DNA from: Prevotella intermedia ATCC 25611 = DSM 20706
GTDB lineage: Bacteria; Bacteroidota; Bacteroidia; Bacteroidales; Bacteroidaceae
DNA length: 64,000 bases
NCBI RefSeq assembly: GCF_001953955.1
Contig: NZ_CP019300.1
Span: 310,001-374,000 of the forward strand
Reading direction: 5' to 3'
Position 1 is the stretch's first letter. The number at the start of each line of letters is the position of its first letter. Below, piece after piece: positions 24,918 to 35,494 of the stretch. The notes beneath the pieces were generated by a model. The model was not told the DNA's origin and searched no databases. It worked only from the letters and a program-made list of their open reading frames with translations. The position numbers and the translations under genes are program-made.

Positions 24918-25685
24918 ATGAAGAAAGAATGGATATTTTTAGCATTTTGGCTGGTTGTTTCGAGCTTTGCAGTGTTGAATTTGCAAGATAGAAACGGCAA
25001 GAAACCTGTGCAAGCAGGCAGCAAGCAGTCGCAAAAGTCGGCAACAGCACAGTATATGGAAAAGCAAGGATTGGTGGATATAAAGAGCGTAGACCCCACT
25101 ATAAAGGTGGCTTTGATGTATGCACGAACCGACAATTTCTGCCATAAACTGCTCTATACCAACCTGCGCGAAGCCTACGCACTACCACAATGTGCTGCAG
25201 CCTTGAAGAAAGCGCAAGCAGAACTGAAGCGACTTCGTCCCGATTTAAGCCTCATCATCTTCGATGCGACACGCCCAATGAGTGTGCAACAAACGATGTG
25301 GGACGCCGTAAAGCATACCAACCACAGCTTTTACGTGTCGAACCCTGCCAACGGAGGGGGTATGCACAACTACGGAATGGCAGTAGACATCAGTCTTTGC
25401 AAAGCATCGTGGAGCGAAAAGCAATGGTGCGACGGCGCAACACCTTGTCGGATAGATACCATTCCAATGGGTGTGAAGGTGGACCATTTGGGCTACGAGA
25501 GCCACATCGACAAGGAACAGCAGCTATTGGCAAAAGGAATACTTACGAAAGAAAGCCTTGAGAACCGACAGTTGCTGCGCCGTGTAATGAAATCGGCAGG
25601 CTTTCAGCCGTTAAGAACGGAGTGGTGGCACTTCAACCTATGCACACGTGCGTGGGCAAAAGCAAACTTAAAGGTAGTGAGATAA
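24918..25685 (+). CDS. D-alanyl-D-alanine dipeptidase (VanX-like, M15D)
   Basis: A 255-residue zinc peptidase with an N-terminal hydrophobic segment (residues 5-20), so it is exported or membrane-anchored. The zinc and catalytic motifs of family M15D are present: GMHNYGMAVDIS (His150, Asp157) and EWWHFN near the C-terminus. It hydrolyses D-Ala-D-Ala or similar dipeptides, most likely in peptidoglycan turnover. No vanHA genes are nearby, so this is not evidence of a glycopeptide-resistance operon. The methyltransferase gene follows after 27 nt. Confidence 0.92.
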   Translation: MKKEWIFLAFWLVVSSFAVLNLQDRNGKKPVQAGSKQSQKSATAQYMEKQGLVDIKSVDPTIKVALMYARTDNFCHKLLYTNLREAYALPQCAAALKKAQAELKRLRPDLSLIIFDATRPMSVQQTMWDAVKHTNHSFYVSNPANGGGMHNYGMAVDISLCKASWSEKQWCDGATPCRIDTIPMGVKVDHLGYESHIDKEQQLLAKGILTKESLENRQLLRRVMKSAGFQPLRTEWWHFNLCTRAWAKANLKVVR

Positions 25686-25712
25686 CTTTTTCCACATCAT
25701 TATACACAGCAC

Positions 25713-26942
25713 TTGGAAACTTCAGAATTTATCCGACAGCACGCCAACGACGACGTTAAAACGCTCGCACTCTTAGGAAAACGCTTTCCGAAGGTGGATT
25801 TGCCCTACGCACTCGACCAAATAAGAGGGCGGCAATTGGCACGGACGAAGCTGCCTGCGTGGGCGAATACGGAGGGCATTGTCTATCCGCCGCATCTGAA
25901 TATGGAACAATGTTCGAGCGAACAAACCGCTTTGTATAAACAGGAAATCGCCGTTCGCCTGCTGAAAGAACTTCCAGCGGAGAGCGAACCTACATTTGCA
26001 GACCTTACAGGGGGCTTCGGTGTGGACTTCTCGTATATGTCGAAACCTTTCAAGAAGGCACTCTATGTAGAACGAAACGAGCAACTTTGCAGCATTGCGA
26101 CACAGAATTTCAAGTGCTTGGGATTGAATAACATCAGTACAAAAAACGGCGATTCCATCGAAGTTTTACATCAGTTAGACAGCGTTTCCGTTCTTTTCTT
26201 AGACCCTGCACGCCGCAACAGCAACGGCGGCAAGGTGGTTTCGATGGCTGATTGTGAACCTAACGTATTGGAATTGTGCGATGAAATGGTGAAAAAGAGC
26301 CATTTCGTGGTGCTGAAACTGTCGCCTATGTTAGACTGGCACAGTGCCGTTTCACAACTGAAATACGTTACGGAGGTGCACATCGTATCGGTTGGAAACG
26401 AGTGCAAAGAGCTTTTGTTGGTGCTTACCGACAGAAACAAGACGGCGAAGGGCTGTAAAAGCAATACGATTCAGATATTCTGCGTAAACGACAACGATGT
26501 TTTCAGCTACGAAGAAGGTATTTACAGTGAGGGTGAAAACATACTCCAACAACGCATTTTCGACCGAAACGCCAACCTTCCACCCTATCTTTACGAGCCG
26601 AACGCTTCGATAATGAAGGCGGGGTGCTTTGCTCAGCTAAGCGAAACATACGGTGTGGCAGCCTTAGGGCATAATTCCCACTTGTTTGTTTCGCCCGACT
26701 TCCTGCCCCATTTCCCTGGTAGAAAGTTCCAAATCGTAAATGTCTGTACGCTGAACAAGAAAGAATTGCGCCGTGCTTTGGCGGGTATGACGCAGGCGAA
26801 CATCGCCGTGAGAAACTTTCCGATGCGGGTTGATGAACTGAAAAAGCGACTGAAACTGCGCGACGGAGGCGAACACTACATCTTTGCAACCACACGTGGC
26901 GACAAGGAACATATACTAATAATAAGCAAAAAAGAGGTGTAA
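25713..26942 (+). CDS. Class I SAM-dependent methyltransferase with THUMP-like domain
   Basis: A 409-residue protein with a helical N-terminus, a Rossmann methyltransferase core and a C-terminal THUMP-like, RNA-binding part. The SAM site is FADLTGGFGVDFSYMS (motif I); VLFLDPARRNSNGGKVV takes the place of the usual catalytic DPPY. It is probably an RNA methyltransferase with an unknown target. The frame opens with a TTG codon (TTG GAA ACT), and no in-frame ATG or GTG exists upstream before a stop, so a TTG start is assumed. It lies 27 nt after the VanX-like gene. Confidence 0.85.
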   Translation: METSEFIRQHANDDVKTLALLGKRFPKVDLPYALDQIRGRQLARTKLPAWANTEGIVYPPHLNMEQCSSEQTALYKQEIAVRLLKELPAESEPTFADLTGGFGVDFSYMSKPFKKALYVERNEQLCSIATQNFKCLGLNNISTKNGDSIEVLHQLDSVSVLFLDPARRNSNGGKVVSMADCEPNVLELCDEMVKKSHFVVLKLSPMLDWHSAVSQLKYVTEVHIVSVGNECKELLLVLTDRNKTAKGCKSNTIQIFCVNDNDVFSYEEGIYSEGENILQQRIFDRNANLPPYLYEPNASIMKAGCFAQLSETYGVAALGHNSHLFVSPDFLPHFPGRKFQIVNVCTLNKKELRRALAGMTQANIAVRNFPMRVDELKKRLKLRDGGEHYIFATTRGDKEHILIISKKEV

Positions 26943-26943
26943 A

Positions 26944-26975
26944 TTTGGCAATATTGGTTAAAATGAGTACCTTTG
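26944..26975 (+). promoter_or_regulatory. Promoter of the GNAT-like gene and parE
   Basis: A full Bacteroidetes promoter: -33 TTTG at 26944-26947, a 20-nt spacer, and -7 TACCTTTG at 26968-26975. The first ATG is at 27013. Confidence 0.75.
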
Positions 26976-27012
26976 TATGTTCAAAAGTAAAGTATGAAAG
27001 AAATATAACGAT

Positions 27013-28158
27013 ATGTCATCAATACAAATCAAGAAGGTAACGAACGGAGAAGACCTAAAATCTTTTATAGAATTTCATTACGACCTCTATGCTGGTAGCC
27101 CCTACGATGTGCCCAATCTTTACAAAGACGAATGGGACACGCTCTCTAAAGACAAGAATGCAGCTTTTGATTTCTGCGAAGCTGAATACTATTTGGCATT
27201 TAAAGACAACAAGATAGTAGGGCGTGTGGCAGCCATTATCAACCATAAAGCCAATCAGAAATGGGAACGGAAGGACGTTCGCTTTGGCTGGATAGACTTT
27301 ATTGACGATATAGAAGTGTCTACGGAATTGCTCAATGCCGTGGCTGATTATGGCCGTGCAAAAGGTATGGAAACCATTGCGGGTCCGTTGGGATTTACCG
27401 ATATGGACCCTGAAGGTATGCTTACAATGGGCTTCGACCAATTGGGTACTATGGCAACAAGCTACAACTACGACTATTATCCAAAGCATATGGAGGCAAT
27501 GGGCGGTTGGGAAAAAGACGTAGACTATCTTGAATACAAGATAAACGTGCCCGATGCCATTCCCGAAAAGCTTGTAAAGCTCTCTGAAATGATTCAGAAG
27601 AGATACAATCTGCGCATCAAGAAACTCACTAAAAAAGATATATTTGAAGGCGGTTACGGCAAGAAGATTTTCAATCTCATCAATAGCACGTACAAAGACT
27701 TGTACGGTTTCTCTGAATTAACCGACCGTCAAATCGACCAATACATAGCACAGTATTTCCCATTTGCCAACTTGGAGTTTATCACCGTGATTGAAGACGG
27801 CAACAAAGACAATCAAATCGCAGGTATGGGCATTACTTTACCTTCGCTTAGCCGTGCTTTGCAGAAGTGCAAAAAGGGACGATTGTTTCCTTTCGGCTGG
27901 TGGCACATGTTGAAAGTAATTAAGTTTGCGAAGACAGAAGGCATAGACCTGCTGCTCTTGGGCTTTCTTCCTGAATACCGTGCAAAGGGTGCAAACGCAC
28001 TGTTGTTTTACGATTTAATCCCACGTTATATCAAACACGGCTTTAAATGGGGCGAAAGTCAGGTGGAAATGGAAACCAATGGCGGTGTGCAAAGTCAATG
28101 GGACATGTTCGATACCGTGAATCACAAACGCCGTCGCTGCTTTAAAAAGAGTTTATAA
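27013..28158 (+). CDS. GNAT-fold acetyltransferase-like protein
   Basis: A 381-residue soluble protein of a family common in Bacteroidetes and annotated as acetyltransferase-like. Two GNAT-like halves can be seen: [26 protein letters not shown] near residues 57-82 and a later [27 protein letters not shown] segment. Neither carries a clear acetyl-CoA R/Q-x-x-G-x-G/A loop, so substrate and activity are open. It is co-directional with and 32 nt before parE. Confidence 0.65.
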   Translation: MSSIQIKKVTNGEDLKSFIEFHYDLYAGSPYDVPNLYKDEWDTLSKDKNAAFDFCEAEYYLAFKDNKIVGRVAAIINHKANQKWERKDVRFGWIDFIDDIEVSTELLNAVADYGRAKGMETIAGPLGFTDMDPEGMLTMGFDQLGTMATSYNYDYYPKHMEAMGGWEKDVDYLEYKINVPDAIPEKLVKLSEMIQKRYNLRIKKLTKKDIFEGGYGKKIFNLINSTYKDLYGFSELTDRQIDQYIAQYFPFANLEFITVIEDGNKDNQIAGMGITLPSLSRALQKCKKGRLFPFGWWHMLKVIKFAKTEGIDLLLLGFLPEYRAKGANALLFYDLIPRYIKHGFKWGESQVEMETNGGVQSQWDMFDTVNHKRRRCFKKSL

Positions 28159-28190
28159 AGAAGAAACAGAAATACCGTTTAAACGAAAAT

Positions 28191-30137
28191 ATGGCCGAAG
28201 AAAGCAAAAAGACAGTAGCATATACCGACGATAACATTCGACATCTTTCGGATATGGAACACGTACGCACCCGTCCTGGTATGTATATCGGGCGATTGGG
28301 CGATGGAAAACTGCCCGAAGACGGTATCTATGTGCTGCTGAAAGAGGTTATCGACAATTCTATCGACGAATTTAAGATGAACGAAGGCACACGCATAGAA
28401 ATAGAAGTGGAAGACAATCTTCGGGTTTCAGTGCGCGATTATGGGCGTGGCATTCCGCAAGGAAAGCTCGTTGAGGCGGTATCTGTGTTGAATACGGGTG
28501 GCAAATACGACTCGAAAGCATTTAAAAAGAGTGTCGGACTGAACGGTGTTGGTATAAAAGCGGTGAATGCGCTAAGCACAAAGTTTGAAGTAAAGAGCTT
28601 CCGAGAGGGCAAAGTGCGCTCATTAACGTTCGAAAAAGGTATTAAAAAGACCGATAAAACTACGAAATCGAACGATGAGCAGGGCACTTACATCTACTTT
28701 GAACCCGACAACACGCTCTTTAAAAACTACAGTTTCCAAGACGACATTGTCGTTACTATGCTGCGAAACTACACCTATCTGAACACAGGACTTACCATTA
28801 TGTATAATGGGCATCGCATTCTAAGTCGCCACGGATTGAAGGATTTGCTCTCCGACAATATGACCGTAGACCCGCTTTACCCCATTGTTCACATGAAAGG
28901 CGATGACATTGAGATTGCCTTTACGCATACAAACCAATACGGAGAGGAATATTACTCGTTCGTAAACGGGCAGCACACCACGCAGGGAGGTACGCATCAG
29001 AGTGCATTTAAGGAGCATATAGCCAAGACTATCAAAGAATTCTTCGGCAAATACGAATATGGCGACATCAGAAATGGTATGGTTGCCGCCATCGCCATTA
29101 ATGTTGAGGAACCTGTTTTCGAATCGCAGACCAAGATTAAGCTTGGTTCTACGGTGATGGCACCCGATGGCGACACCATCAACAAGTTTGTTGGCGACTT
29201 CATAAAGACCAATGTCGATAACTTTATGCACATTCATAAAGAAGAATTTACCGACATTTTGGAAAACAAGATAAAGGAAACCGAGCGCGAACGCAAAGCT
29301 ATGGCAGGCGTTACGAAGTTGGCACGCGAGCGCGCAAAGAAAGCAAACCTGCACAATAGAAAGCTTCGCGACTGCCGTGTGCACTTCAGCGACGTGAAAA
29401 ACGAGCAGAAAGAAGAAAGCTCTATCTTCATTACTGAGGGCGATTCTGCCAGCGGAAGCATTACGAAAAGCCGAGATGTGAACACGCAAGCCGTATTTTC
29501 GCTGCGTGGAAAACCACTCAACTGCTATGGTCTGACCAAGAAAGTGGTGTACGAAAACGAAGAATTCAACCTCCTGCAAGCAGCTCTCGACATCGAAGAC
29601 GGCTTAGATACATTGCGCTACAACAAGGTTATCGTAGCCACCGATGCCGATGTAGACGGCATGCACATACGTTTGCTCATCATAACATTCTTCCTTCAGT
29701 TCTTCCCAGAGCTGATAAAGAAAGGGCACGTCTACGTTTTGCAGACGCCATTATTCCGCGTACGCAACAAACGCACTAAGATTAAGAACAAGCAAATAAT
29801 AGAGGAACAGGACGCAAAGCGACTGAAAGGCGAGAAGAAAAACGACCTTATCACGATTTATTGTTACACCGAGGAGGAAAGAATAAATGCGATTGAGGCT
29901 CTCGGACCTGACCCAGAAATCACTCGATTTAAAGGTCTTGGAGAGATTTCTCCCGATGAATTCGCCCATTTTATCGGTCCCGACATGCGTTTAGAGCAGG
30001 TTACGCTGCACAAAAACGACCAAGTGAAGAACTTGCTGGAGTACTATATGGGTAAAAATACAATGGAACGACAAAACTTCATCATCGACAACTTAGTGAT
30101 AGAAGAAGACCTTGTGAATGACGTTCCAATGGAATAA
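28191..30137 (+). CDS. parE: DNA topoisomerase IV subunit B
   Basis: The ATPase subunit of a type IIA topoisomerase that decatenates replicated chromosomes. The 648-residue protein has the GHKL ATPase site ([33 protein letters not shown]), a transducer region, and the TOPRIM site (EGDSASG and [10 protein letters not shown]) with the C-terminal [10 protein letters not shown] segment. It is shorter than GyrB, as expected for ParE. The matching parC is not in the window. Confidence 0.93.
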   Translation: MAEESKKTVAYTDDNIRHLSDMEHVRTRPGMYIGRLGDGKLPEDGIYVLLKEVIDNSIDEFKMNEGTRIEIEVEDNLRVSVRDYGRGIPQGKLVEAVSVLNTGGKYDSKAFKKSVGLNGVGIKAVNALSTKFEVKSFREGKVRSLTFEKGIKKTDKTTKSNDEQGTYIYFEPDNTLFKNYSFQDDIVVTMLRNYTYLNTGLTIMYNGHRILSRHGLKDLLSDNMTVDPLYPIVHMKGDDIEIAFTHTNQYGEEYYSFVNGQHTTQGGTHQSAFKEHIAKTIKEFFGKYEYGDIRNGMVAAIAINVEEPVFESQTKIKLGSTVMAPDGDTINKFVGDFIKTNVDNFMHIHKEEFTDILENKIKETERERKAMAGVTKLARERAKKANLHNRKLRDCRVHFSDVKNEQKEESSIFITEGDSASGSITKSRDVNTQAVFSLRGKPLNCYGLTKKVVYENEEFNLLQAALDIEDGLDTLRYNKVIVATDADVDGMHIRLLIITFFLQFFPELIKKGHVYVLQTPLFRVRNKRTKIKNKQIIEEQDAKRLKGEKKNDLITIYCYTEEERINAIEALGPDPEITRFKGLGEISPDEFAHFIGPDMRLEQVTLHKNDQVKNLLEYYMGKNTMERQNFIIDNLVIEEDLVNDVPME

Positions 30138-30208
30138 AATAAACTTAATTGCACAATAACAAACCCCAAACGGACTTACAACCCTACTTGAAATAAGAAC
30201 TGAAGATT

Positions 30209-31798
30209 ATGAAAAGAAGTTTTCTTTTATCAATAACGCTTTTGCTGTTCAGCACTTTTGCTGCTGCACAAATCAATCTGAACCTCGGCAGCGACTCGCC
30301 TATGCGGAAAATGCAGATGGCAGAGATAGCTATTTCCAACTTCTATGTAGACGATGTGGACGAGCAGAAAGTGGTGGAAGACGCCATTCGTGGTATGCTG
30401 AAAGGGCTCGACCCCCACTCTACCTATACCGATGCGAAGGAAACAAAGGCTATGAACGAACCTTTGCAAGGCGACTTTGAAGGTATTGGCGTGCAATTCA
30501 ACATTATCGACGATACGTTGGTGGTTATCCAAACTGTCGTGAATGGTCCCTCGGAGAAGGTGGGCATCGTTTCGGGCGACCGTATCGTTATGGTGGACGA
30601 CACGTTGATAGCGGGCGTGAAAATGAACCGCACCGACATTATGAAGCGTTTGCGCGGCAAAAAAGGCACAAAAGTAAAGTTGGGCATTGTGCGCCGTGAT
30701 GTAAAAGGCATACTGAACTTTATCGTTACACGTGCAAAGATACCCGTTCACACACTCAACGCAGCCTATATGATTCGTCCGGGCATAGGTTACGCACGTT
30801 TGGAGAGCTTCGGTATGAAGACCCACGAGGAGCTAATGGAAGCCGTAGAAAAGCTTAAACAGCAGGGTATGCAACGTTTGATACTCGATTTGCAGGACAA
30901 TGGCGGCGGTTTCCTCGAAGCAGCGGTGCGCATAGCGAACGAATTTCTGCAAGATAACGACATGATAGTCTACACGGAAGGTCGCCGTGTGTCGAGACAG
31001 AGCTACAAAGCACGAGGCAACGGACGACTGAAGGACATTCCTGTCTATGTCTTGGTAAACGAATTGAGTGCTTCGGCTGCCGAAATAGTTTCAGGTGCGA
31101 TTATGGATAACGACCGTGGCACTATCATTGGGCGTCGCACTTTCGGCAAAGGACTGGTTCAACGGCCGTTCGAACTCGCCGACGGAAGTATGATAAGACT
31201 AACCGTAGCACATTATTATATTCCGAGCGGACGCTGCATTCAGAAGCCTTACAAGAAAGGAGACAAGGTAGATTACGATATGGATTTGGAGAACCGACTG
31301 AAGCACGGCGAACTAACAAATCCCGACAGCATTCACTTTGCCGACTCGCTGAAGTTCTATACCGTTCGCAAACATCGCCCAGTATATGGTGGCGGTGGCG
31401 TTATGCCCGACTATTTCGTACCGTTGGACACCACAAAGTTTACGTCGTTCCACCGCAAACTTATGGCAAAGAACCTCATTATGGACGCTTTCTTGAAGTA
31501 TGTGGACAACAACCGCAAGACATTGAAAAAGAACTACAAGACCTTTGATGACTTCAAGAAGAACTACGAGTTGCCCGTCAGTCTTACCGACCAAATCATT
31601 GCAGAGGCTAAAAAACAAAAGATAGAACCGAAAAATGCCGATGAACTCGAAAAAACCGTGGCTTACATGCGCCACCAACTAAAGTCTCTCGTTGCACGCG
31701 ACCTATGGGATATGACTGAATATTTCAGAATATGGAACGAGCAAAGCGACATTGTTCAGAAAGCAATTGAAGTGATTGAGGCTGATATGAAGAAGTAA
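30209..31798 (+). CDS. S41 family C-terminal processing protease
   Basis: A 529-residue exported protease with signal peptide (MKRSFLLSITLLLFSTFAAAQ). A helical N-terminal domain, a PDZ domain (GIGVQFNIIDDTLVVIQTV and SGDRIVMVDDTLI) and the S41 core follow. The catalytic serine lies in ELSASAAEIVSGA (Ser287/289) and the lysine in FGKGLVQ (Lys314). Such enzymes trim unstructured C-termini of periplasmic proteins. It lies 71 nt downstream of parE and is probably on the same transcript. Confidence 0.93.
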   Translation: MKRSFLLSITLLLFSTFAAAQINLNLGSDSPMRKMQMAEIAISNFYVDDVDEQKVVEDAIRGMLKGLDPHSTYTDAKETKAMNEPLQGDFEGIGVQFNIIDDTLVVIQTVVNGPSEKVGIVSGDRIVMVDDTLIAGVKMNRTDIMKRLRGKKGTKVKLGIVRRDVKGILNFIVTRAKIPVHTLNAAYMIRPGIGYARLESFGMKTHEELMEAVEKLKQQGMQRLILDLQDNGGGFLEAAVRIANEFLQDNDMIVYTEGRRVSRQSYKARGNGRLKDIPVYVLVNELSASAAEIVSGAIMDNDRGTIIGRRTFGKGLVQRPFELADGSMIRLTVAHYYIPSGRCIQKPYKKGDKVDYDMDLENRLKHGELTNPDSIHFADSLKFYTVRKHRPVYGGGGVMPDYFVPLDTTKFTSFHRKLMAKNLIMDAFLKYVDNNRKTLKKNYKTFDDFKKNYELPVSLTDQIIAEAKKQKIEPKNADELEKTVAYMRHQLKSLVARDLWDMTEYFRIWNEQSDIVQKAIEVIEADMKK

Positions 31799-31994
31799 TT
31801 GCAACATTACAATAACCTAATAAAGCGAGCGTAATAGTTATTTAACGAGCTTGGGAAAGTTCTCTTTAATATCCATTACGCCTAAAAATAATCAGAAACT
31901 GCTCACTTTCATCTTTATATGCATCGGGTTTCTCCCAATAGTACAAAGCTCGATGCCATAGAGATGTTCTATTTATTATTTAGCATTCATACTT

Positions 31995-32864
31995 CTATTT
32001 TTCTAATTTATGACACTGCATCAAGCATTGTATTCCTGTAAGTAGCCTAAAATGATATAACATTATATAGTTATAAACAAGCAAACAATCTTCTTTTAAA
32101 TAATCGAATCTCTGGTTTAGTTTATTAAAAAGTTTAGAATAATATTTATCTTCACTCATAATGTTTGAAATTTGTGTGCAAAAATTGATGATAAACTTGA
32201 TATTACTACCTGTATTGCTATCCTCTATTTGTTCTAATTCTTTTAATAAAGCAATATTATCAATTTTCTTTGGTTGACTATTAGCAATCGAATAATTCCC
32301 TGCTTTTATATATGTGTTACAATGATGTCCATATAATGCAGATACCTTTTGAAAATTAGAGAAATCAATAATTCTTTTCGCTTTATGTGCTTCTAAAAGT
32401 TCTCTTATATCGTATAATGCTGGTGATACATATAAAATGAGGACTTTACTCTCAAGCTTTTGGTTAATACGCATTAATAGTTCTTGCTGTTTTTGATAAA
32501 TCTCATACCGGTAATAAGGCTCTCCCCACAAATGCCATTCCTTTCCCCTAGCACTAGATATATATTCTGGCTTTTTATATTGGAATAGTACATTTACTTT
32601 TATTTTTGGAATTTTTTTCAGCCAAGAGCTTTCAAAGTTTTCCATTTCTTCAGCTATTTTATGCAAATCTATTCCACGATTATTAGCACTATTTGACATA
32701 GACATGAACAAATTCCATAACTGATTATCTCTCGTTAATACAGAACTATCAAACCCCAAAAGACCTTCTAAGATTTGTCCTGGCGGAAAGAAGGTATCAC
32801 TTCTATTAGACAGCTCAATATTAAAGTAGCTCTCGTATGTTTTTTCTTCAAAATTTACTTTCAT
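31995..32864 (-). CDS. Orphan hypothetical protein, AT-rich
   Basis: A 289-residue soluble protein with no signal peptide or membrane segment and no motif I recognise. It is rich in Lys, Asn, Ile and Tyr, and its coding sequence is clearly more AT-rich than the flanking housekeeping genes, with many A/T-ending codons. Long gene-free stretches lie on both sides (about 200 nt to the S41 gene, 553 nt on the other side). A TATCTTTG -7 box lies 110 nt upstream. The composition suggests horizontal acquisition. Confidence 0.7.
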   Translation of the reverse strand: MKVNFEEKTYESYFNIELSNRSDTFFPPGQILEGLLGFDSSVLTRDNQLWNLFMSMSNSANNRGIDLHKIAEEMENFESSWLKKIPKIKVNVLFQYKKPEYISSARGKEWHLWGEPYYRYEIYQKQQELLMRINQKLESKVLILYVSPALYDIRELLEAHKAKRIIDFSNFQKVSALYGHHCNTYIKAGNYSIANSQPKKIDNIALLKELEQIEDSNTGSNIKFIINFCTQISNIMSEDKYYSKLFNKLNQRFDYLKEDCLLVYNYIMLYHFRLLTGIQCLMQCHKLEK

Positions 32865-32974
32865 ATGCTTTCTCGTTTACTTCTTATATTTATAGTATTC
32901 CCCGTTTTAAATAGTCTATACATTGATTAAAACTCTGTCAAGGGCAACTTTTGCGAAGTTCCATCTTGACCTTA

Positions 32975-32982
32975 CAAAGATA
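32975..32982 (-). promoter_or_regulatory. -7 box of the orphan gene
   Basis: On the minus strand this reads TATCTTTG (TAnnTTTG), 111 nt upstream of the ATG at 32864. The rest of 32865-33185 is AT-rich with nothing else recognised. Confidence 0.4.
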
Positions 32983-33195
32983 TATAAATTCTTTCATACG
33001 CCTCAGTGTTTCCTTATTTTTTTTTATGTTAATACACTATATTTATAGCAGGAAGTAAAATGACAAGACTTGAATGAAGACGTTTATATAAGTGCAAAGT
33101 TACGATTTTCTCACTCTTATAACTTTTTAAACTACTTTCTTATACTGAGCTTATGTCACATAAGCCCGCAAATCATTTTATCTCCCAATTTCTTT

Positions 33196-33300
33196 ACGTG
33201 TAAATAAATTCTTCTTTACACGTAAAGAAACATTTACTTACACGTAGAAAAATAATTATTTACACGTAGAAAAATAATTATTTACACGTAAATAATTTGT
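33196..33300. repeat. Family B intergenic array, copy 2 (five units, 22-bp period)
   Basis: Units start at 33196, 33218, 33240, 33262 and 33284, exactly 22 bp apart. The first is in the ACGTGTAAATAA orientation; the other four carry ACACGTA(A/G)A. Two adjacent units (33240 and 33262) are almost identical, suggesting a recent 22-bp duplication. Confidence 0.85.
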
Positions 33301-33367
33301 CGGTGTGCCGTTTTTGCAGCTTTATAGGGCAACAATACTTGGGTGTAAATACGTTTAAAGAAAAGAG

Positions 33368-33408
33368 AAACGGCTTCCGTGAAACATTCACAGAAGCCGT
33401 TTTATTTG
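33368..33408 (-). terminator. Terminator after the LRR protein gene
   Basis: The stem AAACGGCTTC (33368-33377) and GAAGCCGTTT (33393-33402) is extended by further pairs. It has A/T runs outside and lies 16 nt beyond the LRR gene stop. Confidence 0.75.
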
Positions 33409-33417
33409 ACTCTTTGC

Positions 33418-35064
33418 TTAGATTTTTACGACCTTTACGCTGCCATTAGCAAGCCTTAGCTTAGCAACGTAGACGCCACGATGAGGCAGAGTAAGCACAA
33501 CTTCGTTGCTGCCGACTTGCTTGTTTTCGCTTACCAAGCCACCAGCAGCATTGTATAGCTCTACCGAACTGATATTGGTATCGGCTGTTAAGCGCACTTC
33601 GGTTGCACTCAGTCTGACAACCGTGAGGTCTGCGCTTGCAGTTGTAACGCCTTTTATTGCATCTACAACGTCTGGATAGTCGCCTTCGATATTGTCGCCC
33701 CATAAGAACAGCCAGTTATTGTCGGCATACGACTTCTCCGAACCTTTTCTTACGTGCAAGTACACCTTATTGAATTCAACATCGCCGAATACCTCTTCTC
33801 CGAGAGTAGGAGCTGTTTCGCGATAGCTATAAATATCTTTCAAGCCGTGGCAGGCATAGAAAGCACGTGGACCAACTCCTATTACAGAATCGGGCAGGCT
33901 TACTTTCTGCATACTATTGTTGTAAGAAAAAGCATAATCGGCTATGTAAGAGGTTTTTGGTTGAAGCAAGAACTCCGTCTTAGTGCTCTTGCAAGGAATT
34001 GCCATCAGGTAGAGTCCGTTGCCGTTTTGGCTTCTGTAATAAAGCGCATTGTCCTCGTAAATCAAGTAGTCGTTCGTAGTAAAGTTGAACGTTGCCATAC
34101 CGTTGTTCGACAATGCGCCCGTACCAACCTTTTCAAGGTTCTTAGGGAGTGTTATCGCCTTAATGTCCTGACACTCGAAAAACGCCATTGAGCGGATTAA
34201 TTTTGTTTCAGCTGGCACAACGAAGTTATCGCTTTTCGCTGTCTGTGGGCACTCGTAGAGCGTGGTTTTATCCTTAGAATAGAGCACGCCACCGTCTGCC
34301 ATCATATACTTACTGCCTGCAACAACGGTGAAACCATCGAATTCGGGACATTGCAAGAACAACTTTGCGCCTGTTTTTTCTATCGATGCAGGAAGTTCGA
34401 GTGTTTCGATAGCGATACAACGTTGGAAAGCATTGTCTTTTATTTCTTTCAAACCTTCGTTCAGTTTCACGTTAGTCAGCACCTTGCAGTTGTAGAAAGC
34501 ACGCTCGCCAATGGTTTCTACGCCCGTAAGCGTAAGCGAGGTAAGCGAAACACAGTTGGCAAAACAGGTTTCGTCTATCTCTTTCAGCGTTTCAGGGAAC
34601 TTCACTTTCATAAGGTTAGAACAAGACATAAACGTGCTGCGCGAAAGCTTTCTAAGTCCTGTGGGTATTGTTATCTTCTTCAGGTTTTCGCACAATACGA
34701 AGGCATTTACACCAATGGAATCTACCGAGTTTGGCAATTCGATGGTCTCAAGGTTCGTGCAATCGCTGAAAGCCTGTTCGCCAATGGTCTTCAGTTTGCT
34801 ATTCGGTGCAAACGTAACCGACTTCAGTTCGGTAGCATAGAAGAATGCACACTGCCCTATAACTTCGAGCGAAGCTGGACATTCGATACTTCTGACAGAT
34901 GATGTTGCAAAGGCATTCGGAGCAATTTCGCGTATTCCTTCCGGAATTTTGTAGTCTTTGGGCACACCGTCGCCTCTCACCAACACTTCGCCTTCGATTA
35001 CCTGTGCCGACAAAACCGCTGGCACAAAGGCTAAGGCTGCTAACAATAAAGATTTAATCTTCAT
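33418..35064 (-). CDS. BspA-like leucine-rich repeat surface protein with T9SS C-terminal signal
   Basis: A 548-residue secreted protein. A signal peptide (MKIKSLLLAALAFVPAVLSAQ) is followed by about 15 BspA-type LRR_5 repeats of roughly 23 residues, each like I-A-x-x-A-F-x-x-C-x-x-L-x-x-I-x-L-P. The last 80 residues form a beta domain ending GVYVAKLRLANGSVKVVKI, which looks like a type A type IX secretion (Por) sorting domain. BspA-like proteins bind host matrix proteins and other oral bacteria; adhesion is therefore the likely role, by family. It is monocistronic with its own terminator. Confidence 0.92.
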   Translation of the reverse strand: MKIKSLLLAALAFVPAVLSAQVIEGEVLVRGDGVPKDYKIPEGIREIAPNAFATSSVRSIECPASLEVIGQCAFFYATELKSVTFAPNSKLKTIGEQAFSDCTNLETIELPNSVDSIGVNAFVLCENLKKITIPTGLRKLSRSTFMSCSNLMKVKFPETLKEIDETCFANCVSLTSLTLTGVETIGERAFYNCKVLTNVKLNEGLKEIKDNAFQRCIAIETLELPASIEKTGAKLFLQCPEFDGFTVVAGSKYMMADGGVLYSKDKTTLYECPQTAKSDNFVVPAETKLIRSMAFFECQDIKAITLPKNLEKVGTGALSNNGMATFNFTTNDYLIYEDNALYYRSQNGNGLYLMAIPCKSTKTEFLLQPKTSYIADYAFSYNNSMQKVSLPDSVIGVGPRAFYACHGLKDIYSYRETAPTLGEEVFGDVEFNKVYLHVRKGSEKSYADNNWLFLWGDNIEGDYPDVVDAIKGVTTASADLTVVRLSATEVRLTADTNISSVELYNAAGGLVSENKQVGSNEVVLTLPHRGVYVAKLRLANGSVKVVKI

Positions 35065-35173
35065 AATGACATTGTTTAGGAAATAAATTAGAACTCTTGT
35101 TTTATGCTTTTTTCTTTCCTCTATTCCCTCTTTAGCCAGAGTTCATAACTAAAGGAGAAGTTTACTACAATTA

Positions 35174-35181
35174 CAAAGGTA
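35174..35181 (-). promoter_or_regulatory. -7 box of the LRR protein gene
   Basis: On the minus strand this reads TACCTTTG (TAnnTTTG), 110 nt upstream of the ATG at 35064. Confidence 0.5.
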
Positions 35182-35294
35182 ACAATATTTTTACTTTCTG
35201 CCACCCCTTTCAGCGTATTTTATAAGCAGCCAAAAACACAGCGGCAAGACGGTAGGAACTTAATGGAAACAACCTACGTTATGAACGAAAAGAA

Positions 35295-35492
35295 GACAAT
35301 AAAACTGTAAATATTCTTCGCAAACGAAAGTGTCGCCTAACTTGCTATATATCAACACCTTACAAAACCTATTGTTTTGTATTCCAAAAGCGTAGGTTTT
35401 ACACGATAAAAGCGGCTGTTTTGCGTTGCAAAACAGCCGCTTTCGCAATGCCAAAGCGCAGTTATCAGTTTTTAACGGAATTGTTTTTACAA
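35295..35492. repeat. Family A intergenic array, copy 5
   Basis: Four 22-bp modules start at 35363, 35385, 35407 and 35429 with cores CCTATTG, GCGTAGG, GCGGCTG and CAGCCGC. The two middle cores are swapped relative to copy 1, and the last two cores here are exact reverse complements. It ends 3 nt from the ybeY stop and fills most of the gap 35065-35494. Confidence 0.85.
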
Positions 35493-35494
35493 AA

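Noticed and set aside
24918..25685. VanX-like gene as a sign of vancomycin resistance
   Set aside because: No vanH, vanA-type ligase or VanRS genes are adjacent, and such dipeptidases occur widely in Gram-negative cell-wall recycling.
33368..33390. Third parS-like site (CCGTGAAACATTC) after the LRR gene
   Set aside because: It shares only GTGAAACA with parS and is explained by the terminator hairpin.
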